DNA of 64,000 nt from Megamerina dolium (lineage: Eukaryota > Arthropoda > Insecta > Diptera > Megamerinidae), in the NCBI GenBank assembly GCA_963854835.1, contig OY978526.1, positions 59,143,149 to 59,207,148 of the forward strand, read 5' to 3'. Below are positions 52,382 to 64,000 of the stretch, in pieces. Numbering within the stretch: the first letter of the stretch is position 1; each line of letters begins with the position of its first letter. The position numbers and the translations under genes are program-made. The notes below the pieces were generated by a model. The model saw nothing but the letters and a program-made list of their open reading frames with translations, did no database searches and was not told the origin of the DNA.

Positions 52382-53294
52382 GTACTTACTTACTTACTTA
52401 CTTATGTGGCCATAACAACCGAATATCGATTTAGGCCGAAAATAACATGCTTCGCCAGCCATCTCTGTTCTTCGCTAGCTGGCGCCAGTTAGAAATTCCA
52501 AGCGCCGTCAGGTTCTCCAGTACTTGGTCTTTCCACCGGAGGTTTGGTATTCCTCTTTTGCGTCGTCCTCCAGCGGGTTCCGAATATAACACCTTCTTAG
52601 CTGGAGCGTGTTCTTCCATTCGCTCGACATGACCTAGCCAGCGCAGCCGATGGATTTTGATGCGCTTTACTATGTCAATATCGGCATACAGCTCGTACAG
52701 CTCATGGTTGTACCTTATTCGGTACTCGACACCAACGCAAATAGGTCCAAAGATCTTGCGTAGGACTTTTCTCTCGAAAACTCCAAGTATTCGCTCATCC
52801 GAGGTGGAAATTGTCCAGGCTTCAGCGCCATATGTTAGGACAGGCATGATGAGAGACTTGTAGAGTGTAGTTTTCGTTCTTCGAGAGAGGGCTCGACTTC
52901 TCAATTGCTTACTCAGCCCAAAGTAACACCTGTTAGCAAGAGTTATCCTACGCATGATCTCCAAGCTGACGTCATTACTGCTGTTAATGCTGGTTCCAAG
53001 ATAGACAAAGTCCCTTACTACTTCAAAAGCGTAGTTGTCAACAGTGACGTGCTGTCCAAGACGCCGGGACTCTTTGTTTGTTGACACTAGATACTTCGTC
53101 TTGCCCTCGTTCACCGTGAGACTCATCCGACGCGACTCTCTTTCCAACTCTGAGAATGCTGCACTGACTGCTCGCGTGTTCATGCCGATTATGTCAATAT
53201 CGTCGGCATACGCTAACAGCATGATACTTTTGTTGAAGATAGTGCCATTATGTCGTAGATCAGCAGCTCGTATTATTTTCTCCATAATAAGATT
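52382..53294 (-). mobile_element. RTE-type non-LTR element, 5'-truncated, 11-bp target duplication
   Basis: 913 bp ending in an (AAGT)n tail at 52382-52397, typical of RTE elements, which end in short tandem repeats rather than poly-A. GAAGAGAGAGC is duplicated at 52371-52381 and 53295-53305. It holds the C-terminal half of the reverse transcriptase. Confidence 0.92.
52431..53294 (-). pseudogene. RTE reverse transcriptase, C-terminal part
   Basis: The open frame reads NLIMEKIIRAADL, then the catalytic LLAYADDIDIIG, FVYLGTSINSSNDVSLEI, KTTLYKSLIMPVLTYGAEAW and WLGHVERMEEHAPAKKVL, and ends GWRSMLFSA, the usual RTE C-terminus. The endonuclease and RT fingers are absent. The frame can be followed to 53330 (MLRNMSTVCSLF), but by the target duplication those first residues are flanking DNA. 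No internal stop, so the insertion is recent. Confidence 0.9.
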
Positions 53295-53305
53295 GAAGAG
53301 AGAGC

Positions 53306-56300
53306 ATACAGTGCTCATATTTCTCAACATAGCGAAGTCTATAACAAATATGCAAAATTTTAATAAATTATATCAAATTTTTTACAATAACATATAATCG
53401 TGTTTGATATAAGTACATATAAATTCTAAAATGATGTTCGTAATAATAAAGGTTATCATAATCATAACGTTCATAATGATCTGCATATTGCTTGTGGTAA
53501 CGTCTGCGTACACACGTCTACATATATGTAGGTACACATTTATTTCAGCATAAATGATTATTGTATAAATTGTAGAAATTCTATGCACGTTTTATGTTTT
53601 AAAGTTTATCTGTATCGAATAAGATTAAGCGCGGTATTGTGTGTGTGTGTGTGGATTGCAGTTAGACATTACTCTCATAATGCCATTGTTGTTGCGATTG
53701 CTGGTGTCACGGCAATGATGCAGCATTTTCTTGTTCAAGACGACACATGCATATATGTATTGAACATATGTACGTCTAAACACACCTGGATGGGTAGGTA
53801 GGTTGGGCGGTTGGACGGTTGGTCGGTCATTCGACTATGGCAACATGTCTGCATCTGTGCAATCACATGAAGGGAAAATATATAAGAACAAGCAAAATCC
53901 AAACATGAATTAGATTGGTTAGGGCTTAGGCATAAACTGCATCATTTATATACATTTTCAATATAATTTTTATTATTGTTATTATTATTATTATTATTAA
54001 TATTATAATATATCACATTATTTATTTCTTTGTGTTTCTCTCTGTGATACTTGTTAGTTTTTTATTAGTTTCAATTTATATGGAAATCTTTCATGTGTGG
54101 ACTGTCTGGTTTGCTACTTATATTATGCAATGCAGTTTGTCATTGAAATAATATTATTCTTCATACAATCCACATTTCTATATTATAACGTTGTATAGCA
54201 TTTTATTACAATGAGTATTTATGGGTATGCATATTCTATTTAATGCATTTTAAACTACATGAATTCAAGTGGAGTGTAATAAAAAATACAGAAGCAAGTA
54301 TTATTATTTTATTTACTTTTCAATTTGCTAAAAATGTGTCTTTCGTTTTTTCCAATTGTGTTTGTTTAATATATAATTCAGCTCTTTACTCAATTCTGTT
54401 TACCTATTGAAGTTCATAACTGGAAAAAATAATTAAATTTCAGGAAGGAAACGGGCGCGGCACATATATCATTTGAGATTCATTTTAGGTTTTAATAGAC
54501 CGGATAAGTGTCGAGTGTATTCGTAGGTAATGAGAAATAAAATTCTCTTTGACTTTTGACAATGTAAAAACTGAAAAATGCAAATTTTTATTAACATCAA
54601 AGGAACGATCAAAGAGAAAGCAAACTTACACATAATGAGTATGAGCTACAGCTACGTAGAAATCGCATGTGAATTTATTTTAATGGATGTTTCTCAAACG
54701 AATCATTTGTGATATGTTACGACCTTCCCGTTATGCTACTATACATATTCAATAATAAAAATTTTAATTTTAATTACGCTTAAATTTTATTCAAAACCCG
54801 GAATTTATCATTTATTGCATAAACACTTAAGTATATAATTATCATGTGCTAATTTCAATAGTGTAATTTATATTAAGTTTAGATGAAGAGAACCCTCTCA
54901 ATAATGCTCAGTTAGTGTAGTTAAATGATTTGTATATGTGCACTGGAAATGCTTAATGTGCATGCATTGAATACAATAAAATCACTTTGTTTTCATATTT
55001 ACTATATTATGAATGGACTCTCCTTATTTAGATTGTGCATATGTACTCTGTACATATAATTCAATAATAGGTACTTATATGCTCGTAGATACATATAATA
55101 TATGTATTTGCAACCGCGACATACATACATACGATTATCAGTAAAACAATTTATTAGGTTATACACATTCGAGTACTTATTACCCAAAAACAGAAACACA
55201 AAAATACGTAAATATACAATTAATACCACGAATAAAGAAATATGCACATAAACTGACACTATAAAAGTTAGAAACAGCACGTTTTCAAAATTGTGAAAAA
55301 CCAAAAGACCATAAAATGCTAAAAGCGTGAAAGCATTTAAAATACGTAAATGTCATATTTAGAAAAACACAATAATAACACAGCTATGGCGACAATAGAA
55401 ACGATAACAAAGATATAGGTACTCGAACGTATCGTTCAAACTGAAGGGCATTCGAAGTTTTGTATTTAGTCGTAAATAGAACAAATTCGATTTAATAGCA
55501 ACGTTATTGGAAATTGTGTAAAAGAAATATATTTGTATATATATATTTATTCGTACGTAAATACATACATAAGTAGGGAAACTGGAGAGATCAAGAGCGA
55601 GACCGAAACTAAAAATTGCCGCAACTTAAATTTTCTCTACACAATTTTCACTCTAATGTACATACATATATACATATTTACATATTTAAATATATTATTC
55701 TAATATTACTAATTACAATATTACTACTAATTACAATATTACTACTAATATTTATACGTATTTATTTATATCTTTAGGAATCTACATAAATTCCTATGTA
55801 GCACGACACCAACAGTATTTGAACTAAATTCACTAAACATTAAAAAAATAAAAGGTGTAGGAAATGCTAAAAAATCAAATTTCTAAGATGCCGTACTTTT
55901 TATAACTCCAGTATCATTTAAGTTTCAACGGCCCATAGTTACAGTTAAAGTTGTGATAATTTTATATTTAATTTATTATTTCAATTTACTCAAAAAACTG
56001 CCAAAAAGCATATGCTAAATTTAAGATGATCTTACTTTTGATTATTACTACCTATTTAAGACTATATTTAAAATCAGGAAAAAAGTAGGGAATATACCTA
56101 TTTAAGTTACTAGTTAGGAGCCATTCAAATATTTATATAAATATTCTACACAAATTCAGCATCACTCTTTTTCTTTTCCATAAACAAAAAAATTAATATA
56201 ATAAACCAAATAATAGCAGTACTACGTATACCTATAATACATACATACATATTATATACACAAGATTATTCCCCAAGTAATAAATTTTCAGCCATACGGC

Positions 56301-58119
56301 AAATAATTTAACATTCTATGTACTATATATTTCCATATAATTGCATCGTTTGTCATAAATTTTATGACATAGTAATTAATTTAAGCTCAATTAGTGTATG
56401 TATGTTACTGCTCAGTTATAATGAAATTTTTGTTTTTTTGTGATATACGATTAAAAATCATCAGAAGCATGTTGATCCATGCTTATCTATCTTGTGATAA
56501 GTTACTCGCATGTCATTACATATAGCATTTCGAAAAAAATATAAAAAAAACAAAAAGTTAAATAACATTAAAAAATACGTAAATATATCAATATGACCAA
56601 AAGAATTTTATATTTCGGGTCTTATGGTAGGTATTTTCTTAATTCTTAGAGCAAAATACGAACCAACATAGAGTTTTCTTTTCGCATAGCATTACTGGTA
56701 ATATTATTAGATTTGTAAGCATTTTGTGAATATGCTAACATGCTTTTCGCTCATCATCATTTATAAAATTACTAGATTTATAATCACTTCAAAGATTAGT
56801 GCATACGTTTATGATTATATCGTGCTTATAGCGACTTTTACAATCGAAAAATGTTACTAAAATTTAATTGCACATACATATGCCTTTAATAAACCTGATT
56901 GTTTTTATACATAATCATTTTCTTTGTATGAGTATTTTTCGAAAGGAATAGAACAAAAAACACTATCTCATTAAATTAGAAGGTTATCAACCTATAATCC
57001 AAATGAAAACAATGCATCCTGTTTGATGCATTTTAATTCTTTCAAATCATATATGATATATTTTACACCAAACTTATATGGTCATTTAACTTAGCAACTA
57101 AGTTGATAATGAATCGATTCCTCTTTTCCACATTTTTGTTTGTTTTTTTTTCGCTTTAATGAAAACAATTCATGCATTTATTGCTGCTGCACAAATTAGT
57201 ATCCGGAATATATATTGTAATATGTATTGTACATATATTGGTACATTCATGCGTGTACATAGCCATGCATTATATCAAGTCATACTCATATACGTATGTT
57301 ATCCGTATTTGTATATACTCATATCATATGTACATAATACGTTATATGATATTTGTGCCCATTTGTATTATGGAAAAATCTCACGTTCCTGTTACGCATA
57401 AATACATTTGTTATAAAAATTGTGTGTAAAATACACAACAAATATGTGTATATATAATACCAACTATAGAAACAATATATAAGTACAGAAAAACCACTTG
57501 CCACATTACGGGGCATACATTTTGGTATATCTATGTATTTATATGCACTACGTATAGGTACTTGTTTCTGTTTTTGTAGTGGTTTTGTTTTAATTATTTA
57601 TATTTTCTATATATATATATTTAATATTAATTTTCAGTTTTAATTTAATTCTTCTTTACTTTCTAACGAGTAAAAATAACACAGATATATAATATCTACA
57701 AAAATGTATATAGTTTTTCATTATACTATCGTATAACATTGAAAACGCCTTCAAAAGCATTACTATATGCACTACTGTATGCATACATATTGACTTGCCT
57801 CATATTCCTGCCCTAACAATTTAATGCTGTACTTTTGTGTTTCTTTGGCTCTTTTTATCTGCTGCTTCCACTTCACTTTTCAGTACACTTTTATTATTTC
57901 ATTAAATGAAAGTATTATGTGTCACCGCCACATACTGTTGCACATCCCAATACGATTACTAAAAAAACACATTCTTATATATTCCTACATACCCAGTTGG
58001 AAAAGCAATGATGACATACATATCTATTAAGAACGTAAATGATACAGTACATTTCCACCCAAAATTTTGAATAGGAAATATTTCAAATAATTCTATTCTA
58101 AATTTATCTTTGACCATAA
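53306..58119. other. AT-rich DNA without recognised genes
   Basis: About 4.8 kb rich in ATATGTA-type simple sequence. Small repeats: (GT)n at 53637-53652, (TTA)n at 53970-53998, and a 21-bp tandem of ACTACTAATTACAATATT at about 55705-55750. No coding or RNA gene recognised. Confidence 0.5.
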
Positions 58120-59336
58120 CTATGGTACAACCCACGAGGGCGGTCCCAGAACTACTCGACGTGACATATAGATGGCGGAAGTAGTTTGAAAAAAATTACT
58201 TTGGTGAAAAGTGGCAACCGTATGAAACATATGTTTTAAGTTTCAAGACGCCACGTTGTTTAGTATTTTTTTGGAGCTATCGAAAGTTAACGTGAATTTG
58301 TGAATTTGTCAACATGGAAAAAATTGGTCACCATTATCTAATTCAATACTTTAATTTGAAAGGTCTCAGTCCAACGAATATTAAAGACGAACTAGATTCT
58401 ACTCTGGGGTGTCTGCTCCTTCGTTTACGACCATAAAATATTGGGTGGTAGAGTTTAAACGAGGTCGTACGAGCTGTCAAGACGAACACCGTAGTGGTCG
58501 ACCCATTGAGGTGGCCACGCCAGAAACGGTTAAGAAAATCCACAAAATGGTATTGGATGATCGCCGGCTGAAGGTGCGTGAGCTAAGTGAAATTACAAGC
58601 ATTTCAAAAAGAGCTGTACGATAACCGAAAATTTGGAGATGAAAAAGCTGTGTGCAAGATGGGTGCCATGTTTGCTCACAATAGAACAAAAACAACGTCG
58701 TAAAGATGTTTCTATAGAGTGTTTGGAGATGTTTCACAGTAATAAAGCCGAGTTTTTGCGTCGATTCATAACCATGGATGAGACATGGGTCCACTTCCAC
58801 TTCCACTTCCCATCTGAGACAAAGGAGCAGTCAAAACAGTGGACTGATAGGGGAGAATCGTGTCCAAAGAAAACGAATACAGTGCCATCTGCAGGCAACG
58901 TTATGGCGTTTGTTTTTTAGGATGCACTTGGGATAATTTTTATTGAATATCTTCAAAAAAGAAAAACATTTAACGGCGAGTATTATACTAATTTGTTGCA
59001 GCGTTTAAGTGATGAAATTAAAGAAAAACGGCCGTATTTGGCGAAAAAAAAGTGTTGTTTCATCAAGACAATGCACCAGTTTACACATCCGCTATAACGA
59101 TGGCCAAAATTAATAAGTTAAAGCTCGAGTTGCTTCAGCACGCACCTTATTCGCCAGATTTAGCTCCTTCGGATTATGTTCTATTTCCAAATTTGAAAAA
59201 ATGGCTTGGTGGTAGAAGATTTGCAAGCAATGAAGAGGTGGAGTCTGCGGTAGATAGCTATTTTAATGAGCTAAACAGTTCATACTATAAAAAGGGTATC
59301 GAAGATATAGAATATTGCTTGTTCTTTCTGCGTTAG
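58120..59336 (+). pseudogene. mariner-family transposon with degenerate transposase
   Basis: Coding begins MEKIGHHYLIQYFNLKGLSP at ATG 58314, after a possible left end at about 58122 (TGGTACAACCCACGAGGGCG). Blocks in order: HTH and linker (VEFKRGRTSCQDEHRSGRP), ARWVPCLL, first Asp (ITMDETWVHF), PSETKEQSKQW, SAGNVMAFVF, second Asp (HQDNAPVYTSA), and HAPYSPDLAPSDYVLFPNL with the third Asp. That is a nearly complete D,D34D enzyme. Lesions: frameshifts near 58405, 58622 and 59050, a stop at 58918 and a truncated C-terminus at 59336. A right terminal repeat was not found. HFHFHF after the first Asp is a small tandem expansion. Confidence 0.88.
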
Positions 59337-59799
59337 AAGGGATATTTTGGGACATTTAGCTAATTTTTAATTTAGTTAATTGAATATAACTTATTTCTCA
59401 GTGTTCGAGTGTACACAAATTTACAATAATTTTTACGAGATTTTTCGAATTAAATGACTTGAAATCTAAGGCCACCCACAGCTCAATAATAAAAAATCAA
59501 ACACTATATTATTCTAGACCGCAGTCAAGACTAGAATCTTGTATTGCATTAAATACTGAAGAGTATATTCTACAATTGTTTGGAAATGACCAAGCTCGAT
59601 GCCAGATGAGTGGCACATTTACTCACAATCGACAACACATCCAATCGTATAACCAGTTCAAGAAACTGTCAAAGATGTGGAAGGCAGAATTTAGACAAAT
59701 TTACTGAATCGATCGACGAAAAAGCGATTATATTGAGAAATATATTAAAAAGTAATATTTTAACGCCTAGTATCTAGACCTATCCCTTCCTCGTATCTG
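59337..59799. other. Spacer with one unrecognised short frame
   Basis: A frame at 59459-59707 (no ATG at its start; contains LNTEEYILQLFGNDQARC) has fairly ordinary amino-acid composition but no family I know. Confidence 0.3.
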
Positions 59800-60069
59800 C
59801 ACGAAATGCCAACGAAATGCCTAAGCGCAGGCTTGGGACTGAGCTTAGACATTTCAGCAGGGTCTCCCATGTTGGATTGGTCAGCATGGAGATGCCAGAC
59901 GGAGACAAATACACAACTAGGTGGTCATTAAACACCTCCCCCAATCTGGGATATCACGTGTCCATCGGATTTGTATGCAGTCGGGGATAACAGACTGTAT
60001 TCTATCGTCACACCTCACTTACCATGCTATCGGAGGCTATGTTACGGTGAACATCCTTTCCCCCACATT

Positions 60070-61420
60070 CGCGGGACATGAATAGAAAAATTAATTTTAT
60101 TGAATAAAAAATCGGGTTCATGCACCGCACCACAACTTACGCATCAGGTGGAGATCAATATCCAGGAAACTGAACGCAAGGTACTTACGCCAAAACGGAC
60201 GGAGGGTAAAGATGCCAAAGACAAAACATTTGCATTTGCACCCAGAACTTTTAAAATGACTGGACGGCAGCAGGATAGCCAAGGGATAGTGGGCTTTAAG
60301 GGTGCCTCGACATCCAGGGGACCACGACCTACGGTGAAACTGACTGGCTGCAGGACAGAGGAACAAGTACGGAAGGAAAGTCGGGGCAATTGGGCTCTGG
60401 AGCTGCTTCGGCAGTCAAGGTGACTATACCAATGCCCTCGATGAGTACTGGACGGGCTTACGGCGTAACTCTCACTTCCGGAGAGGCCAAGAAGCAGACA
60501 AGTCTGAGTGGCACAGAAACTAAATGGTACCTGCGCTAACTCAAAGAAGGCTTAACGTCTGAGGACGCTTTGAAGAAGGTACGGTATTGGGCTCCCAATA
60601 ATAATCCTCAGGTGAGGAAAATGGGCGTAGACATGATCAGCCCACCAGACGGAAACCATGCAAAGAAAACAAAACTGGACAGCAGGACTAAACCTTCAGG
60701 GTCATTGAAATCAGGAGGCCAGGCGTAAGCTATGCTAATGTCACTAGGCTGGCTATACTCCCGAAGCTTTACCCTGAACATATACTTACACGTGAGGAAC
60801 AGGGTTGGAAGTCGAAGCTGAGATTCACTTTCGACCAGGTTTAATACTGGTCGACTGTGGAACCGAAGAAGTAGCTTAGTGGCTCAGCGGAATAGTTCCG
60901 ACTCTATCAGGATGGAAGGGAACCGAGCTAATTACTAGCAAGGGAGATGATATTCCCGCTGCGCGTATGGTGACGGTTAACCTTCCAAGGACAGCAGATG
61001 TGGAAACGGAGTAACTGCTGAAACTGATGGTCATCCAAAATGAGGACCTCCATACTCATATATGGAGATTCTTTAAAACCCAAGACCTGAAAAATGGGAT
61101 GCAACAAAACCTGTAGGTTAAACTACAGGTTTTGTTGCATCCCACTTCATTTGCATAGGAAGAAGGAGAAGGCAATGGAAAAAAAGAGGCTACATCAGGG
61201 AACGCACTATCCAAGGATGTAACAGAAAAGGTAGAGGTAGAGGTCACCAGAGATGAGTAGGTCGAGGAAGTCAATCCACTACCTCATGAAAATAAGGAGC
61301 TTGACGACCTAGACCTGACCATGTTAAACCTAAGGTCGGAAGATGACTCGGATAGAGTCTCCCTGTCAGAGATCGATGAGGCTCAGACAGTGAATGTACT
61401 CGATTTGATTCAACAGTAGA
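60070..61420 (+). pseudogene. LOA ORF1, multiply frameshifted
   Basis: Readable pieces in order are a basic N-terminal stretch (60100-60423), LKEGLTSEDALKKVRYWAP (about 60540), the central domain VSYANVTRLAILPKLYPEH and KSKLRFTFDQV (60730-60840), VDCGTEEVA and ARMVTVNLPRTADVE (60850-61005), then an acidic C-terminal part. It needs at least five frame changes or stops. It is the same kind of protein as 35787-37081. A perfect hairpin interrupts it at 61095-61144. Confidence 0.7.
61095..61144. repeat. Perfect 22-bp inverted repeat (hairpin)
   Basis: The arm 61095-61116 begins TGGGATGCAACAAAACC and 61123-61144 is its exact reverse complement, with loop GTTAAA. It lies in the decayed ORF1 of the LOA element. 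Confidence 0.97.
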
Positions 61421-61955
61421 AAATCGACAGCACTAAGGTCGCTCAGATCAATCTCCACCATGCGAAAGCAGCTTCGGCGGTGATCGCGAGGGCAATGCTC
61501 AGGTCTAAACTGAGTATAGTGCTGGTTCGAGAACCCTGGATATTCAGGGGCTACATAAGAGGCTTGGCGAACAAAAATACACAGGTAATATCGGTTATAC
61601 AGTGTGATAACCCGAGAACATGTTTGATACTTACCAATAACATGAATTTTCTTTGTCTTTCAGAGTTTCTCTCGAGGGACTTAGTTGTGGTACAAATCCC
61701 GGTAAACCTAAACGGGACTGCCAAAGAAATTGTAATAGCAACAGCCTATCTACCAGAGCAAGACCAACAGGTGCCTCCTGCGGCAATCCAAAAACTGGTA
61801 GAGTACTGCGAAAGGAAGAAAATGGCGTTAATACTCAGCTGCGACGCAAATGCGCACAACGAGGTCTGGGGCAGCACGGACACCAACACACGGGGTGAGT
61901 ACCTTCTTGAATTTATTCTAAGTAATATACTAGAATTATTAAATTTTAGCAATGC
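61421..61955 (+). pseudogene. LOA ORF2, N-terminal endonuclease (truncated)
   Basis: The frame opens after a stop at about 61420 and reads VAQINLHHAKAAS, then VLVREPW (catalytic Glu), DNPRTCLILTNN, VIATAYLPEQ and LILSCDANAHNEVWGS (catalytic Asp and Asn), then LLEFILSN. It stops making sense at about 61955. The final SDH part and all RT are missing because the CR1-like element inserted there. Confidence 0.85.
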
Positions 61956-64000
61956 GTCAAATTTTTTATTTTTTTTATTTATTTATATTCATTTTAGTTC
62001 GCATATAAGATATAATAATCTTTCACATGCGCAGAGTAAACATGAAATAACAACTTCAAAGATATTAAAAACAAATTACTTAAAAAATAATGAAATAAAG
62101 TAATTGATTAAAACTAAATAGGGCGGTCGAGGGCGGAAAAGGGAAAAGAAAAAAAAGTAAGTGTGAAAGAGAGAGAGAGAGAAAGAAAAATAATTAAAGT
62201 TTCTTAGAGAAATGTAGGAGAATTAGGTGCTTAAAGTTTGCCATAGTAACAGAATTCTTAATATGTATCGGAAGCGAATTCCACAATCTAACAGCGCTAA
62301 CGAAGAATATTTGAAATTAAAACCTGGTATAAGAAGATTTCTGCATCTACCCGACCTACAGAATTGAAGCTTTTCATACAAGTACGCTGGACTCTGTGAG
62401 TGGATAAGTCTGTATAAGAATATGCAATTTCTAGCATCAAGATAATTGAAAAAATCAACACCAAGAATGTTTCCACTATAGGCCGTAAATGTAACGAACA
62501 GCATTATTGAATGTTACACCTAATTTGTTCCAGGTCCCTAGAGTCCAGCTTACTGTAAACAACATCAGAATATGTTAAAATAGGGATCAGCAATTGGAGA
62601 ATTAATTTTCGTTTAGTTTCACAAGGCACAAATGTTGCAGTCATTCTGAGCTTACGAAGAACAGAATACGACTTACTCACCACATTATTAATATAGTCTT
62701 CACAAGAAAGGGAAGAGTTAATAATAAAACCATGATTCCTAACCTTACTCACAAATTCAAGTTGGGTTCCGTTAAGAAAAATTGGTGTAATAGCATGAGA
62801 GTAAGATGTTTTAGAAATTAGAAGAACGTTCGATTTCAAGGGGTTCAACTTCAGCAAATTTACAGTCGCCCACTCGCCTATAGAACAAAGATCCTCATTA
62901 ACTCTAAGACACAAATCCTCAACAAGACCAATAGGGCTTGACAAGTACAGTTGAAGGTCATCAGCATATGCATGCATGTTTACATAACTGCAGACTGTAA
63001 AAATATCATTTAAGAATAATGAGAAAAGAAGGGGCCCAAGAACAGAAACTTGCGGTACAGCACTAGTTATCTTGTTAAACGCAGAATAATCATTACCCAC
63101 TTTAACCCTTTGAGACTAATCCTTTAAATAACTTTCCATCAAACGAACCGCAGTATTCGAGAATCCGAAGTATTGTCTCAGCTTTGTACACAGCAGAGAG
63201 TGATTAACTCTATCAAATGCTTTTGAGAAATTCAAGAGACACAACAAAGTCAAATGCCTTTTGTCATACTGTATTCTAATATAATCCAAAATTTTTACTA
63301 CTGCGGTGGAGCAACTGTGTCCAGCGCTAAAACCAGATTGAAGAGGAGATATGCGACCACACACACTGATGTGACTGGAAATCTGTTCAGCCATGAGGGA
63401 CTCACAGACTTTTGATAAAGATGACAGTATACTTATAGGACGAAAATCAGCAGGTGTTGAAGCCATGGATTTTTTTGCAATGGGTATGACTGTAGCCACT
63501 TTCCAAATTTTTGGAAAACAGGAGGTAGTGAAACAATGGTTAACAATGTGTGTTAGAGGACTCAATACGTAGGGCAATACCAGTTTAATGAACTTAATAG
63601 CAATACCGTCCTCTCCAACAGCATTAGACTTAATTTTGTTTAAACAACGTGCAACGTCCATCTCACACACAGCGTCAAAGTGAAACCGGTCTTGAAATTT
63701 GGTAGATGTCTTGTGATGAAGAATCTTAGCCAAATTGGAAGCAGGATTAACAATAAAAAATCATTGTGTTCCTTGGAATCATTTCGACGTGTTTCAGAGT
63801 TACTACAACACACACCAATACTCTTTAAATTGTGCCACAGCAGTTTTGACGGTAATGAAGATTGAAGCTTCGATCTAAAAAACATCCTCTTCGACAACCT
63901 GACCATAGAAGTAGCTTCATTCCTTGCCTTTTTGTAATCCAGAAGATTGCATTCTGTTGAATTTTTTTTCCATTTATTGTAAGTTTTGTTACGTTTTTTT
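61956..64000 (-). mobile_element. CR1-like non-LTR retrotransposon, 3' part, running off the window
   Basis: Minus strand. The 3' end lies at about 61958-61980 with a (TTTA)n-like run on the plus strand, after a 3' UTR containing a GA run (62168-62190). The reverse transcriptase occupies 62504-63733 and coding continues upstream past 64000. Confidence 0.8.
62223..64000 (-). pseudogene. CR1-like reverse transcriptase with stops and frameshifts
   Basis: From the window edge the strand codes NKTYNKWKK, then NLLDYKKARNEATSMVRLSK (to about 63760). After a shift near 63750 it reads LAKILHHKTSTKFQDRF, FRPISILSSLSKVCESLM, LQSGFSAGHSC and LLCLLNFSKAFDRVNHSLL. An in-frame TAG at 63113 splits the gene, and the same frame goes on with SAVPQVSVLGPLLFSLFLND (Val where Gly is usual in PQG), the catalytic HAYADDLQLYLS, and LLKLNPLKSNVLLI. 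After 62504 another shift leads to the last ~90 residues. HAYADDLQLYLS is typical of CR1/L2-type elements. Inactive. Confidence 0.85.

Larger units (their letters stand above)
59800..61955 (+). mobile_element. LOA-clade non-LTR element, decayed, cut by a later insertion
   Basis: A moderately GC-rich stretch with a leader, a decayed ORF1 and the start of an endonuclease ORF2. It stops inside the endonuclease at about 61955, where the CR1-like element begins in the opposite orientation. Confidence 0.75.

Overview
The window looks like a slice of an AT-rich dipteran genome (a tephritid-like or other higher fly is my guess, not proven) made almost entirely of transposable elements. The support is (a) LTR retrotransposons whose primer-binding sites match fly-type tRNA-Lys, tRNA-Leu and tRNA-Tyr 3' ends, (b) Tc1/mariner transposases, (c) non-LTR elements of jockey, RTE, LOA and CR1-like types, (d) a tRNA-derived SINE, and (e) long TA microsatellites. 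I found no convincing host protein-coding gene.

Layout. 1-597: right part of a long-TIR DNA transposon whose complete twin lies at 37905-39556. 680-4690: a jockey-clade non-LTR element (minus) with ORF1 and EN-RT ORF2. 4700-6103: Tc1 and mariner corpses. 6269-7919: a complete but inactivated Tc1-like element with IR/DR ends and a TA duplication. 8461-21078: a 12.6-kb Ulysses/Osvaldo-like Ty3/gypsy element with near-identical 2643-bp LTRs, AAAT target duplication, gag and pol. 21399-25867: a BEL/Pao element (minus) that has lost reverse transcriptase and carries a SINE. 26929-28995: an interspersed repeat with inverted ends and ~300-bp internal repeats. 29372-46541: a probable BEL/Pao element whose 5' LTR is interrupted by a complete 5.9-kb Ty3/gypsy element and a LOA-type ORF1 piece, and whose leader is interrupted by the long-TIR transposon; its 1775-residue Gag-Pol frame is open but lacks about 29 residues of the integrase core. 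46542-58120: AT-rich DNA with only tiny RTE and SINE relics. 58120-64000: a dead mariner, a decayed LOA element and a CR1-like element running off the window.

Most interesting. (1) Both Ty3/gypsy elements show a gag/pol -1 frame change at a candidate slippery heptamer followed by a perfect inverted repeat that can extend to an H-type pseudoknot; at 31437-31496 it has the geometry of nidovirus frameshift signals (GTTAAAC, 6-nt spacer, 11-bp stem, 2-nt loop, 6-bp second stem). (2) The 12.6-kb element primes with tRNA-Lys and also contains a decayed tRNA-Lys-like cloverleaf just upstream of its 3' LTR, and a second copy of its primer-binding site inside each LTR, as if the LTR had grown by about 225 bp. 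(3) The second gypsy Gag starts with a SAP DNA-binding motif. (4) Nested insertions and perfect target duplications give a clear relative chronology.
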